Numbered from the stretch's first letter, positions 8,493 to 17,246 are shown. The stretch is DNA of 64,000 nt from Pistricoccus aurantiacus (GCF_042682565.1 NZ_JBHUIC010000001.1); one strand, 5' to 3'. Program-made: numbers and translations. Notes: generated from the sequence alone by a model not told the origin.

Positions 8493-9701
8493 TCAAAGTT
8501 CGACGGCCCGGATGGTACTCAAGGGCGCGTCCGCCGGCGCATGGATGCGCCGCTCGCCCTCGGCGACGCCGATTTCCTCGTTGGTCAGGTAGCAGCCCGG
8601 ATCCTCTTCCCAGGGATCACCGCTGACTTTCCAGGCACGCACCCGGGTATTGCCGTTGCAGATCGCCAGATAGCGGCATTCGGCGCAGCGCCCCTTGACC
8701 GGGCGCGGGTGCTGCCGCATGCCCAGCATCAAGGGATCCTGGGTATCCCGCCAGATCCGCGAGAACGGCAGTTCGCGCACGTTGCCCAGATGATGGTCCC
8801 ACCAGAAGGTATCCGGATGGACGTTGCCCAGATTGTCGATGTTGGCGATGTTCTCCCCGGAGGCGTTGCCGCCCCACTGCTCCAGACGCTGGCGCAGGGT
8901 GTCCGCCTGATCCGGGAAGCGCTCACGCGCCCACTGCAGCAGGAAAGCCCCGTCCGCATCGTTGTTGCCGGTGACGTACTCCCGCTCGACGCCCCGTTCC
9001 AGCTCGCTCAGGCAATGATCGAACAGGTAGGTCATGGCATCCCGGGTCATGCGGTACCAGGCATCCTGCTTGCGATGGCGATGGCCACGTCCACCGTAGT
9101 TGAGATGAGAGAGGTAGAACTTGTCCACGTCGTGCTCGTCGAGCATGGCGAGGATCTGCGGCAGTTCATCAAAGTTATGCTGAGTCAGGGTGGTACGCAG
9201 TCCGACCTTGATGCCGTGGGCCTTGCACAGCGCCACCGCGTGCATGGACTCGCGAAAGGCGCCCTGGCGCTGGCGGAAAAGATCATGGGTGGCCTCGAGG
9301 CCGTCGATGCTGATGCCCACGTAGTCGTAGCCGACGTCGGCGATCTCGCCGATATTGTCTTCATCGATCAGAGTGCCGTTGGTGGAAAGCCCGGCGTAGA
9401 TGCCCAGCTCCCGCGCCCGCCGGGACAGCTCGAAGATATCCGGGCGCATCAGGGGCTCGCCGCCGGAGAGAATCAGCGCCGGCACGCGAAAGCCCTTGAG
9501 ATCCTCGAGCACCGCCAAGGCTTCCTCGGTAGACAGTTCGCCCTTGAAATCGATATCCGCGGAGGTGGTGTAACAGTGCTTGCAGGTCAGGTTGCAGCGC
9601 CGGATCAGGTTCCAGATCACCACTGGACCCGGCGGCTTGCGGGCCGGCCCCAGGGGAGTCGGCTCCAGCAGTGTCTTGATATAGCGGGTGACGCGAAACA
9701 T
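8493..9701 (-). CDS. nirJ: NirJ: radical SAM haem d1 biosynthesis protein
   Basis: The 402-residue radical SAM enzyme has the cluster motif C36-x3-C40-x2-C43 (RRCNLTCKHCY), the SAM-binding LSGGEP motif, and a C-terminal SPASM-like cysteine group (CAECRYLAICNG and a final Cys in DPGCY). NirJ removes two propionate side chains from 12,18-didecarboxysirohaem and introduces the oxo groups of haem d1. GAGGAG precedes the start at 9701. It sits between nirH and nirE in the usual order. Confidence 0.93.
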   Translation of the reverse strand: MFRVTRYIKTLLEPTPLGPARKPPGPVVIWNLIRRCNLTCKHCYTTSADIDFKGELSTEEALAVLEDLKGFRVPALILSGGEPLMRPDIFELSRRARELGIYAGLSTNGTLIDEDNIGEIADVGYDYVGISIDGLEATHDLFRQRQGAFRESMHAVALCKAHGIKVGLRTTLTQHNFDELPQILAMLDEHDVDKFYLSHLNYGGRGHRHRKQDAWYRMTRDAMTYLFDHCLSELERGVEREYVTGNNDADGAFLLQWARERFPDQADTLRQRLEQWGGNASGENIANIDNLGNVHPDTFWWDHHLGNVRELPFSRIWRDTQDPLMLGMRQHPRPVKGRCAECRYLAICNGNTRVRAWKVSGDPWEEDPGCYLTNEEIGVAEGERRIHAPADAPLSTIRAVEL

Positions 9702-9740
9702 GGCGGTCTCCTCGTCTAGTGTCTAGTCAGGTGCGGCCGG

Positions 9741-10277
9741 TCAGGTGCGGCTTGTCGTTTTTTTGGCCAGGCGCAGCCCGGTCTTCTTGAGAATGCGCGT
9801 GCTGTAGAGAATTCGATGATCCCGGCAGGCGTTTCCCAGCGTTTCAGCTATTTCTTCCGCCTGGCGCTCGACTTCCACTCGAGAGCGACCGTGCAGCATG
9901 GCGAACAGATTGTAGGGCCAGTCCGGCAGGTGGCGCGGGCGTCGATAGCAGTGGCTGACCCCGGGATGGCGAGCCACTTCGCGGCCCAGCCGATCGATTT
10001 CCTCATCGCTTACGTCCCACACGGTCATGCCGTTGGCGACGTAGCCCAGGCGGTAGTGATTGGGCACCGCGGCGATCCGTCGAATTACCCCATGTTCTTG
10101 CATGAGCGCCATGCGCCGGCGAACTTCCTCGCCGCTCAGATCCACCTGTTCACCCACCGCCGCCCAAGGGTCGGAGACCAGCGGCAGTCCCGCCTGGGTC
10201 GCCAGAATGATGGCCCGGTCGATGTCGTCGATCGGCGCTGTCAGCGAGGCCTCAGACCGGCAGATGGAGTCGGACAT
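9741..10277 (-). CDS. nirH: NirH: Lrp/AsnC-like sirohaem decarboxylase subunit
   Basis: The 178-residue protein has an Lrp/AsnC fold: an N-terminal helix-turn-helix (about 15-65) then a ligand-binding domain with the enzyme-type motif YRRPRHLPDWPYNLF. NirDLGH proteins decarboxylate sirohaem to 12,18-didecarboxysirohaem. By gene order and by this motif it belongs to the L/H type. Its start overlaps nirG by 26 bp. The HTH resembles a regulator, but the context makes an enzymatic role far more likely. Confidence 0.85.
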   Translation of the reverse strand: MSDSICRSEASLTAPIDDIDRAIILATQAGLPLVSDPWAAVGEQVDLSGEEVRRRMALMQEHGVIRRIAAVPNHYRLGYVANGMTVWDVSDEEIDRLGREVARHPGVSHCYRRPRHLPDWPYNLFAMLHGRSRVEVERQAEEIAETLGNACRDHRILYSTRILKKTGLRLAKKTTSRT

Positions 10278-10728
10278 GGAATTCTTCCTGCTTGGGCATA
10301 TTGTAGACCGGGTAGCCGGTGGCGGCTTCGATCGCCGCGATGGTCTCCTCGATACGCTCGGGGGTTTCCGTGGCCAGCACGAACCACATGTTCAGCCGGT
10401 GCTCGCGGCGATAATTATGGGCGACTTCCGTAAAGGCGTTGACCTGCTCGACTATCGCATCGAAGCGCTCCTCGGGTATTGCCATGGCGGCAAGGGTGAG
10501 GCCGCCGCCCAGGCGCTCCGCATGATACATGGGGCCGAAGCGGCTGAGTACACCGCTTTCCTTCAGCGCTTCCAGCCGTTCCAGCAGCGTCGCCTCGCTG
10601 ATATCGAGTTCCTCCGCTGCTACGGCGAAAGGCCGTTCGACGATGGGCAGTCCATCCTGCAAGCGATTGAGAATGTGCCGATCCACGTCGGTCAGCACAG
10701 CTGCGCGGCTGTCGGCAGTATCGAGCAT
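10252..10728 (-). CDS. nirG: NirG: Lrp/AsnC-like sirohaem decarboxylase subunit
   Basis: The 158-residue Lrp/AsnC-type protein has an N-terminal HTH and a core with NYRREHRLNMWFVLATE, ending FHVRLHLPV. These features pair it with NirD (the D/G type) and separate it from NirL/NirH. It forms part of the sirohaem decarboxylase. The start codon follows the nirL stop with no gap, so translation is probably coupled. Confidence 0.85.
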   Translation of the reverse strand: MLDTADSRAAVLTDVDRHILNRLQDGLPIVERPFAVAAEELDISEATLLERLEALKESGVLSRFGPMYHAERLGGGLTLAAMAIPEERFDAIVEQVNAFTEVAHNYRREHRLNMWFVLATETPERIEETIAAIEAATGYPVYNMPKQEEFHVRLHLPV

Positions 10729-11301
10729 TCAGGCCTCCTTCACCGACTGATCCGCCAAGTAGCGGGCGCCGTGCTGACGATAGGCGCGGGTGCTGAACAG
10801 CACCTGATGGGGAATCTCGCTCAGATTCTGGCGCTGGATCAGCGCTTCGAGTTCCGCCAGTACCCGTTCGCGAGCGGTGCCATGAATCATGCAGAAAAGA
10901 TTGTAGGGCCATTCGGGCAGCTGTCGCGGGCGACGGTAGCATAGCGTCACCGCCGGCTCCGTCGCCAGTCGCCTGCCAAGCGCCGCAACCTGCGGGTCCG
11001 GCACGTCCCAGACCACCATGGCGTTGGCGGTAATGCCCAGAGAGCGATGCTTGACCACCAGCCCCAGACGCTTGATCAGGCCGCTTTGCTGCCAGCCTGC
11101 GACCAATGCCATTACTTCCCGCTCGCTCATGGCACACTGTTCACCCAGGGTGCGCCAAGGTTGCGGCGTCAGCGGCAGCCCTTGTTCGAGCAGCTGGCGC
11201 AGACGATGCACCTTGGCGCGAGTCGCCATGGAAAGTGCACGCTTGATACAAGCCGGCGCTGGCTGGACCTGATCCTCGACCAGTAGGTTGGCCTGATTCA
11301 T
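10729..11301 (-). CDS. nirL: NirL: Lrp/AsnC-like sirohaem decarboxylase subunit
   Basis: The 190-residue protein has the Lrp/AsnC fold and the L/H-type motif YRRPRQLPEWPYNLF near residue 130. The N-terminus is about 20 residues longer than NirH. The start at 11301 was chosen because it overlaps the nirD stop (ATGA) and matches the family length; the reading frame stays open further upstream. NirD and NirL form one pair of the decarboxylase. Confidence 0.85.
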   Translation of the reverse strand: MNQANLLVEDQVQPAPACIKRALSMATRAKVHRLRQLLEQGLPLTPQPWRTLGEQCAMSEREVMALVAGWQQSGLIKRLGLVVKHRSLGITANAMVVWDVPDPQVAALGRRLATEPAVTLCYRRPRQLPEWPYNLFCMIHGTARERVLAELEALIQRQNLSEIPHQVLFSTRAYRQHGARYLADQSVKEA

Positions 11302-11786
11302 GCGGGCACCTCCATTTCGTCCCAGGGAAGCGGAAAGCTCAGGTCGATATGAAAGCCTTCCAGCATGGGCAGGCGCAGCAGCGGTCGTCCCAGCTTGATT
11401 TCCAGCACGTCGAGACGCTGCGCCAGCGCCGCCTCGTCCGGAGCGGTCATCACGAACCACAGGTTGTAGTGATGCTCTCGGGCGTAGTTGTGGTTCACTC
11501 CCGGCGCCTGGTTGATGAGATCCGCGTATGACTCGCGCTGCGCTTCAGGTACCGATACCGCCGCCAGCAGGCTGGCGCCAGCCTGGACGTGATCGAATAC
11601 CGGACCCACCCGACTCAGCACGTCCAGTTCCTGCAGGCGTTCGAGCCGCTCGAGCAGTTCGCTTTCCGTCAGACCCAGCTCTTCCGCCATGACGGCGTAA
11701 GGTCGGGGACAGACCGGCAGGCCGCGCTGGTAGCGATCCAGCAGACGCCGATCCTGGGTATCGAGTCCTTGAGCGAGAGAAGTCAT
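11298..11786 (-). CDS. nirD: NirD: Lrp/AsnC-like sirohaem decarboxylase subunit
   Basis: The 162-residue Lrp/AsnC-type protein has the D/G-type core (NYAREHHYNLWFVM, ending FHIDLSFPL). It is the first of four consecutive decarboxylase genes and lies just after the nirS stop and a GNRA hairpin. The start at 11786 is preceded by AAGGTGGGA. An in-frame ATG at 11807 lacks a ribosome site and lies close to the hairpin, so I prefer 11786. Confidence 0.85.
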   Translation of the reverse strand: MTSLAQGLDTQDRRLLDRYQRGLPVCPRPYAVMAEELGLTESELLERLERLQELDVLSRVGPVFDHVQAGASLLAAVSVPEAQRESYADLINQAPGVNHNYAREHHYNLWFVMTAPDEAALAQRLDVLEIKLGRPLLRLPMLEGFHIDLSFPLPWDEMEVPA

Positions 11787-11812
11787 AGGCACATCCCACC
11801 TTGGCATATTCA

Positions 11813-11834
11813 GGGCGGGTCTTGCGACCCGCCC
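11813..11834 (-). terminator. GNRA-tetraloop hairpin between nirS and nirD
   Basis: In the minus-strand transcript GGGCGGGTC and GACCCGCCC make a 9-bp stem closed by GCAA, a GNRA tetraloop. It sits 14 bases after the nirS stop, and no U-tract follows. It could be a partial terminator or a 3'-end stabiliser of nirS mRNA, giving more reductase message than haem d1 enzyme message. Confidence 0.6.
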
Positions 11835-11848
11835 TCTTTGGGTTCGTC

Positions 11849-13624
11849 TTAGTAGACGTCGTGCTGAGTGTTATACACGTTGAACTTGCCGGTCGGCGTG
11901 ACCAGACGCTCGTCCTTGATCACTTTCTTGAGTTCACGAGTCTTGTCGTCGACAACGACCAGTGCGGACTGCTGCTCCATGCCGTTCCACACGGAGAACC
12001 ACACCTCGTCACCGGCCTTGTTGTACTCCGGCTGCACCACGCGCTTGGGCCCTTCACCCAGTTCCGCCCACTCGGCGATCGGCAGCACTTCATAACCAGC
12101 GTCCAGGTCATTGATGTCGTAGACCGCCACGCTCTGACTGATGTCCTCGCCCGGGTTCAGTGCGGTATCGACATAGAGGTTACTGGATTCCGGGTGGGTC
12201 TTGACGAACAGCGAACCGCCGCCCTGGCCGTCCAGGGTACGTACTACCTTCCAGGCCTGATCCGCGTGGCCTTCCGGGTCGGTGCCGATCAGCGAGATGG
12301 TATTGTCCCCCAGATGGCTGGTGGCCCATACCGGACCGAATTCCGGATCCTCGAAGTTGGCGCCGCGGCCGGGATGAGGGATCTTGCCCACGTCGATGAT
12401 CGCTTCGAGCTCCCGATCCTTGGAGTCGATGACCACGATCTTGTTGGACTCGTTGGCCGCGGTCAGGAAATACCGCATGGAGCTATCCCAGCCGCCGTCG
12501 TGCAGGAAGCGCGCCGTGTCGATCTCGACGATATTCACCGCGTCCAGGTCTTCGTAGTTGAAGAGCTGGATCTTGCCGGTCTCCTTGACGTTGACGATGA
12601 ACTCCGGATGCTCGTGAGAGGCGACGATGGCCGCTACCCGAGGTTCCGGATGGTATTCCTGCTCACCCACGGTCATGCCGCGAGTGCTGACGATCTTTTT
12701 CGGTTCCAGGGTCTCGCCGTCCATGATCACATATTGGGGCGGCCAGTAGGCGCCGGCAATGGCGTACTTATCCTCGTAGCCCTTGAACTTGGAAGTCTCC
12801 ACGGAACGTGCTTCGAGACCGATTTTCAGCTTGGCTACCGTGGTCGGCTCTTCCATCCACAGATCGACCATGTCGATGACTGCATCACGCCCGATCACGA
12901 ATAGATAACGACCGGAAGCGGACATGCGCGAGATGTGCACCGCGTAGCCGGTATCCAGCACCTTGACGATTTCCTTGCTGTCACCATCGATCAAGGCGAT
13001 CTGGCCCGCGTCGCGCAAGGTCACGGAGAACAGATTCTCGAGCTCGAGATCGTTCATCTGCTCCGTTGGACGATCTTCCGGTGGCACTATGACTTCCCAG
13101 CTTTCCTTCATTGCTGACATGCCGAATTCCGGCGGCACCGGCGGTTCGTGCATGATGTACTTGGCCATCAGCTCGACTTCATCCTCGGACAAGTCACCGG
13201 ACGTCCCCCAGTTGGGCATGCCTGCCGGGGAGCCATAAGTGATAAATGCCTTGAGGTATTCAAATCCCCTTTCTTGAGTAATATCCGGAGTCAAAGGTTT
13301 ACCGGTAGCGCCCTTGCGCAGCACACCGTGACAGCCGGCGCAGCGCTGGAAGTAGAGATCCCGACCTCGATCAAAGTCCTCTTGGGCCATATCCGGCGCG
13401 CCTGGGGTGATAACGCGCTTCATGGATTTGGGATCGACCTGCGAAGGCGTTCCCGAATAGGACTGGGATGCAGGATCTATATGTTCCTGTTTTGCTTCCT
13501 GTTTTGCTTCCTGTTTGGCCTCTTGTTCGGCGTTATCCTGAGCGATGGCGAAGCCACCGGCGCCGAGCATGGCCGTGGCAACCGCCACGCCGAGCGGTTT
13601 GAGATACCAACCTGTCTTGTTCAT
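11849..13624 (-). CDS. nirS: Cytochrome cd1 nitrite reductase
   Basis: The 591-residue periplasmic enzyme reduces nitrite to NO in denitrification. It has a signal peptide (about 1-28), an unusual charged KQEA-repeat linker (about 34-47), a cytochrome c domain with CAGCH at 95-99, and the eight-bladed d1 propeller from about residue 175 to the C-terminus (TPTGKFNVYNT). It is the first gene of the minus-strand nir operon; the haem d1 genes follow. I found no obvious FNR/DNR box close to its start; a possible -10 TAGAAT is at 13734-13739. Confidence 0.96.
   Translation of the reverse strand: MNKTGWYLKPLGVAVATAMLGAGGFAIAQDNAEQEAKQEAKQEAKQEHIDPASQSYSGTPSQVDPKSMKRVITPGAPDMAQEDFDRGRDLYFQRCAGCHGVLRKGATGKPLTPDITQERGFEYLKAFITYGSPAGMPNWGTSGDLSEDEVELMAKYIMHEPPVPPEFGMSAMKESWEVIVPPEDRPTEQMNDLELENLFSVTLRDAGQIALIDGDSKEIVKVLDTGYAVHISRMSASGRYLFVIGRDAVIDMVDLWMEEPTTVAKLKIGLEARSVETSKFKGYEDKYAIAGAYWPPQYVIMDGETLEPKKIVSTRGMTVGEQEYHPEPRVAAIVASHEHPEFIVNVKETGKIQLFNYEDLDAVNIVEIDTARFLHDGGWDSSMRYFLTAANESNKIVVIDSKDRELEAIIDVGKIPHPGRGANFEDPEFGPVWATSHLGDNTISLIGTDPEGHADQAWKVVRTLDGQGGGSLFVKTHPESSNLYVDTALNPGEDISQSVAVYDINDLDAGYEVLPIAEWAELGEGPKRVVQPEYNKAGDEVWFSVWNGMEQQSALVVVDDKTRELKKVIKDERLVTPTGKFNVYNTQHDVY
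13483..13531. repeat. 12-bp tandem repeat inside nirS encoding KQEA
   Basis: A unit close to CTGTTTTGCTTC (+ strand) recurs about 3.5 times, with decay at the nirD-distal end. It encodes Glu-Ala-Lys-Gln repeats between the signal peptide and the haem c domain. The units are in frame, so copy-number change by slippage would alter linker length only. Confidence 0.75.
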
Positions 13625-14043
13625 CGTCCTCTCCTCGGGTTCCTCGAAAGCCGTCTGCTTCGAAGCTAGCCATTACAAACGTTGCATGTCGTCGGAAGAT
13701 AACTTTTTAGTTATTTAATAGTTGTGGCAAGATATTCTAAGCTGGCTACTAATTCGAAAGTATCGATTCAGCTGCCGAACGATACGCAGCATGAGCCAAA
13801 TAAAGCACATATCATTTGCATCTTTAGCTTCGTGCTGCATCTATAGCTTCATGCGTCAGCCTGATTCATGAAACGATTGCCTGGAAATTGTCGCCTAGCG
13901 CCTTTGCCAATTTGTTGCAGCATGGCAGCATGCAAAATCTCTGTTATTGACAGGGGTCAAGGTTTATTGGGTTAACCGCTGTAACACTAGCAGCACATCG
14001 CGCGAATGCCAGCCGATGAATTTACGACTTTCGGAGCCTGAAC
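13625..14043. other. Divergent nirS / nirC control region
   Basis: This 419-bp AT-enriched intergenic region holds the FNR/DNR box of nirC, a possible -10 for nirS (TAGAAT, minus strand, 13734-13739) and several partial repeats of GCATC/CATGC type. No small gene with a convincing ribosome site was found. Confidence 0.5.
13947..13960 (+). promoter_or_regulatory. FNR/DNR-type box of the nirCF promoter
   Basis: TTGAC-AGGG-GTCAA is a perfect dyad of the CRP/FNR family of nitrogen-oxide and oxygen regulators (ANR, DNR or NNR). A possible -10 (TAACAC, 13982-13987) lies 21 bp downstream, the spacing expected of class II activation, and nirC begins 84 bp after the box. Confidence 0.75.
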
Positions 14044-14394
14044 ATGGGGTCTCGTCCCGGTAAGCGCCACAGCTATTTAATTATATTGCTACTTATTTTC
14101 ACGCTATTTACAACACCCTTTGCGTCGGCGGAACCTGCATCCGAGCGCCAGAAGGAACTCGAAACATTGCTTTATCAGGATTGCGGTTCCTGCCATGGCA
14201 TGACCCTGCGCGGCGGGTTAGGGCCGTCCTTGCTGCCGGAAGCCTTGGCGCGTTACAACCTCGACGCCATCACCGGCATCATCCTGCACGGCGTTCCCGG
14301 CACGGCCATGCCGCCCTGGTCTGACCTGCTCACCGAAGACGACGCCGCCTGGCTGGCGGATCATCTGCTGTCGGTCAAACCCGCCTCTCCATGA
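14044..14394 (+). CDS. nirC: NirC: small periplasmic cytochrome c55X
   Basis: The 116-residue protein has a signal peptide (about 1-29) and one haem site CGSCH at 47-51, with a probable axial Met in GTAMPPW. NirC donates electrons to NirS and has also been linked to haem d1 maturation. The CGGAG ribosome site fits the start. It heads the plus-strand nirCF operon, divergent from nirS, whereas in Pseudomonas it lies downstream of nirS on the same strand. Confidence 0.88.
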   Translation: MGSRPGKRHSYLIILLLIFTLFTTPFASAEPASERQKELETLLYQDCGSCHGMTLRGGLGPSLLPEALARYNLDAITGIILHGVPGTAMPPWSDLLTEDDAAWLADHLLSVKPASP

Positions 14395-14410
14395 CGCAAG
14401 GACATTATAC

Positions 14411-15640
14411 ATGTGGAAATTCAAACCCTTACTGATCGCGGTTGCCATGACGCTACTCGCGAGCCCTCAAGCGCCGACGCTCGCCAGCGAATTGACGCTT
14501 GCCACCAAGGGTCCGGCGGATGTGCTGCGCGGCACCGGCGATCTCGGCGTGGTAGTGGAGCGCGCCACCGGCAGCCTGGCCTTGGTCAATACCAGCGACC
14601 GGGAAATCATCAATCATATCGAAGGGCTTGGAGATCTTTCCCACGCCTCGGTGAAATTTTCCCGGGATGAACGCTACGCGTTCGTCTTCGGCCGCGACGG
14701 CGGCTTGACCAAGGTCGATCTGCTTACCGGTCGCATCACGCAGCGGATCATTCAGTCCGGTAACAGTATTGGCGGCGCCATTTCTCAGGATGGCCGCTAT
14801 ATCGCGGTGGCCAATTACGAACCCGGTGGCGTCAAGATATTCTCCAGCGACGACTTGACGCTGGTCGCGGATATTCCCACCACCTACGAAGACAAGAATG
14901 GCGAAACGCAGCGTTCAAAGACCGTGGGACTGGTAGACGTTCCGGGCAACGATTTCGTGGTCAGTCTATTCGATGCCGGGGAGATATGGACCCTGGATAT
15001 GACCGGGAAGAAGCCGGGAATCGAGCGTTATCGTGATATCGGCGAAAAACCCTATGATGCCCTGATCAGCCCCAATGGACGCTATTACATCGCCGGTCTG
15101 TTCGGCGAGGACGGGCTTGCAAAGCTTGATTTATGGCATCCGGAAAAAGGAGTCGAACGCATCCTGCCGGACTACGGACGCGGCGAGAAACGTCTGCCGG
15201 TGTACAAGATGCCGCACCTGGAAGGCTGGGCCATTGCCGGCGATCACGCCTATTTTCCCGCGGTGGGCCGTCACGAAGTGCTGATGGCGAATACCGCCGA
15301 CTGGTCGCTGGAAAAACGCATTCCCGTCCACGGCCAGCCGGTATTCGTGATGAGTCGACCGGACGAGCGTCAGATATGGGTCAACTTCGCCCATCCGGAT
15401 AACGACGTGGTGCAGGTGATCGATACCCGGAGCGGCGAGATCGTCAAGACGCTGGAACCGGGCAAATCCGTACTGCACATGGAGTTCACCCCTCGCGGCG
15501 AGCAGGTATGGATATCCGCCCGGGACAGCGACCATATCAAGGTCTACGACACCGAAACCTTCGAGGAACTGGCCACCCTGCCGGCGGAGTCGCCCAGCGG
15601 CATCTTCTTCACCGACCGGGCGCACAAGATCGGGTTGTAA
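14411..15640 (+). CDS. nirF: NirF: haem d1 biosynthesis dehydrogenase/propeller protein
   Basis: The 409-residue exported protein has a signal peptide (about 1-26) and an eight-bladed d1-type propeller but no cytochrome c domain, the pattern that separates NirF from NirN and NirS. NirF acts in the periplasm late in haem d1 synthesis and interacts with NirN and NirS. It begins 16 bp after nirC with AAGGA upstream and is followed by a stem-loop. Confidence 0.92.
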   Translation: MWKFKPLLIAVAMTLLASPQAPTLASELTLATKGPADVLRGTGDLGVVVERATGSLALVNTSDREIINHIEGLGDLSHASVKFSRDERYAFVFGRDGGLTKVDLLTGRITQRIIQSGNSIGGAISQDGRYIAVANYEPGGVKIFSSDDLTLVADIPTTYEDKNGETQRSKTVGLVDVPGNDFVVSLFDAGEIWTLDMTGKKPGIERYRDIGEKPYDALISPNGRYYIAGLFGEDGLAKLDLWHPEKGVERILPDYGRGEKRLPVYKMPHLEGWAIAGDHAYFPAVGRHEVLMANTADWSLEKRIPVHGQPVFVMSRPDERQIWVNFAHPDNDVVQVIDTRSGEIVKTLEPGKSVLHMEFTPRGEQVWISARDSDHIKVYDTETFEELATLPAESPSGIFFTDRAHKIGL

Positions 15641-15650
15641 CACACCAGTC

Positions 15651-15691
15651 GACGACGGCTTGAAGCTTATCGATGGGTTCAAGCCGTTGTC
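15651..15691 (+). terminator. Stem-loop after nirF
   Basis: GACGACGGCTTGAA pairs with TTCAAGCCGTTGTC (one G-T wobble) around a 13-base loop, 10 bases after the nirF stop. There is no long T run, but it is the obvious end of the nirCF transcript. Confidence 0.6.
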
Positions 15692-15802
15692 TTCATCTCG
15701 CTCCTACCGTTTCGGTTTCAGATAACAACTGGTTCCCGATATTCAATGAGCGAGTGGTAAAAAAGCACTCTTCTACTTTTTTATCTTTCCTGCTCGAGCA
15801 CC

Positions 15803-16357
15803 TTAAAGATGCCCGGATCGTCTTGCGGTCATGCGCGATAATGTGTCGTCATGCATGACGAAGTGATGATACAGCGCTGCTCCCAAGTGACCGAGCACCA
15901 GGGCAACGAACAACCAGGAAATCTGGGCGTGCCATTCGCCCAGCGCGATGGCCCAGGGAATCTCCCTCTCGCTTTCGGCAACAAGCTGGATGCCGAAGAA
16001 TCCAAGGCCGTGACCTCCTCCCACCATGAGCAGAATGCCCGTCACCGGCATCAGTACCATGCACACATAAAGCAGAAAATGCCCGCCTTTCGCCATCAGC
16101 TGCATGGCGTGGCGACCGTGCAGTTCCGGGCGGCGCTCCCGCTGTCCTAGCATCCAGAGGATCCGCAGCGATACCAGGATGAGCAGCAGCAGACCGATGT
16201 CGGTGTGCCAGGGCACGATAGTGTTGCCGATCCAGTGCTCTCCATCGTTGATATAACCACCAAGTGCCATGAACTGGAGAATGATGAGAAGCGCCATTGT
16301 CCAGTGAAATAAAAGACTGACAGCGCCGTAGCGCCTGGGGGTATCGTGAAAAGCCAT
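15803..16357 (-). CDS. Cytochrome b561
   Basis: The 184-residue four-helix membrane cytochrome has the family's early LLFHWTMALLI helix with a haem His, PWHTDIG, GGHFLLYVCMVLMP and a final His-rich helix (GHLGAALYHHF). CybB-type proteins carry two b haems and exchange electrons between quinols and periplasmic acceptors. It is the third gene of a minus-strand set: PepSY protein, cytochrome b, cytochrome b561. A clear GGAG site precedes the start. Confidence 0.85.
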   Translation of the reverse strand: MAFHDTPRRYGAVSLLFHWTMALLIILQFMALGGYINDGEHWIGNTIVPWHTDIGLLLLILVSLRILWMLGQRERRPELHGRHAMQLMAKGGHFLLYVCMVLMPVTGILLMVGGGHGLGFFGIQLVAESEREIPWAIALGEWHAQISWLFVALVLGHLGAALYHHFVMHDDTLSRMTARRSGHL

Positions 16358-16385
16358 TGGTTTCTCCTATTCCAAATAGCATTGC

Positions 16386-16937
16386 CTAACGCCGCTTGTA
16401 GCCAGTGAATATGGCGCGGATCAGGTTCTCTTGGTGATGAATACTTTCGTAGATCGCCGCGCCGACGTGCAGAGCGATCGCCACGAGTGTGACGTTCACC
16501 GATATTTCATGTATCTCCTCGATTGTCTTGCTGCCCCAACCCCAGTCGGTGGTCAGCAACCAGCCGCTGACGCCGATGACGCCGACCGCAACGAGCAGGA
16601 AAAGAATCATGATCGCCGCCGCGGGGTTGTGGCCGAGATAGCGCGGCTCCTTGCCTCTGATCATCTGACGCACATAATCGATAAGCCGCCTGGGGCCCGT
16701 CACGAAGTCGCTGAAACGCGCATGACGACTGCCGACGAAGCCCCAGATCAGACGAAAGACCACCAGCCCCAGGGCGACATAGCCGGCCCACTCGTGGATA
16801 TCGCGACTGCTGTCCGGGGTGAAGTAGGCGACGGCGAATGCCGTCACCAGACTCCAATGGAAGATGCGTACCGCCGGGTCCCAGACCTTGACCCGATCAA
16901 CCCGGGCCACAGTGCTAGCTTCCCCGGTATCAGTCAT
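16386..16937 (-). CDS. Cytochrome b/b6-domain membrane protein
   Basis: The 183-residue protein has four predicted membrane helices with paired His residues (RIFHWSLV, DIHEWAGY, EIHEIS, ALHVGAAIYESIHH). This is the Ni/Fe-hydrogenase-type / thiosulfate-reductase-type cytochrome b561 family. It probably takes electrons from quinol to a periplasmic cytochrome. Its start overlaps the PepSY stop by 8 bp, and GGAGC precedes it. Confidence 0.82.
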   Translation of the reverse strand: MTDTGEASTVARVDRVKVWDPAVRIFHWSLVTAFAVAYFTPDSSRDIHEWAGYVALGLVVFRLIWGFVGSRHARFSDFVTGPRRLIDYVRQMIRGKEPRYLGHNPAAAIMILFLLVAVGVIGVSGWLLTTDWGWGSKTIEEIHEISVNVTLVAIALHVGAAIYESIHHQENLIRAIFTGYKRR

Positions 16938-17205
16938 TGCGATGCTCCTCCACGACCTCGCCGTTGACCGGATTGAAGTAGATCTCGACCTTCACGCCGT
17001 CCTTGTCCTCTCCATAGATTTCGTAGCAGTTGGTGTCAGTGACGACGAATCGATCGATCTGGTAACCCTGGTCTTCAAGCTGCTGTTGCATGGCGTCCTC
17101 GCCCATCCATTCGGATTCCGGCGCATCGGTGCATTGAGGGGCGGCAACGGCAACACCGGCAAACGCCAGGGCGGCAGCGGCAATCAGTGCATGACGAACT
17201 TTCAT
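16930..17205 (-). CDS. Secreted PepSY-domain protein, two conserved cysteines
   Basis: The 91-residue protein has a signal peptide (about 1-21, ending VAVAA) and a small PepSY-type domain with cysteines in APQCTD and TNCYEIYG. A paralogue with the same two cysteines is at 23212-23541, and each is joined to membrane electron-transfer genes. A disulfide is likely. The start at 17205 is supported by AAAAGGAG. First gene of the cytochrome b561 operon; the function is unproven. Confidence 0.72.
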   Translation of the reverse strand: MKVRHALIAAAALAFAGVAVAAPQCTDAPESEWMGEDAMQQQLEDQGYQIDRFVVTDTNCYEIYGEDKDGVKVEIYFNPVNGEVVEEHRND

Positions 17206-17246
17206 GGTAACTCTCCTTTTCATGATCTTTATCGCGTGTGGCGAGT

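Noticed and set aside
13753..13766. TTCGA-N4-ATCGA as a possible DNR box for nirS
   Set aside because: It matches only about 6 of 10 specific positions and its spacing to the -10-like TAGAAT is wrong.
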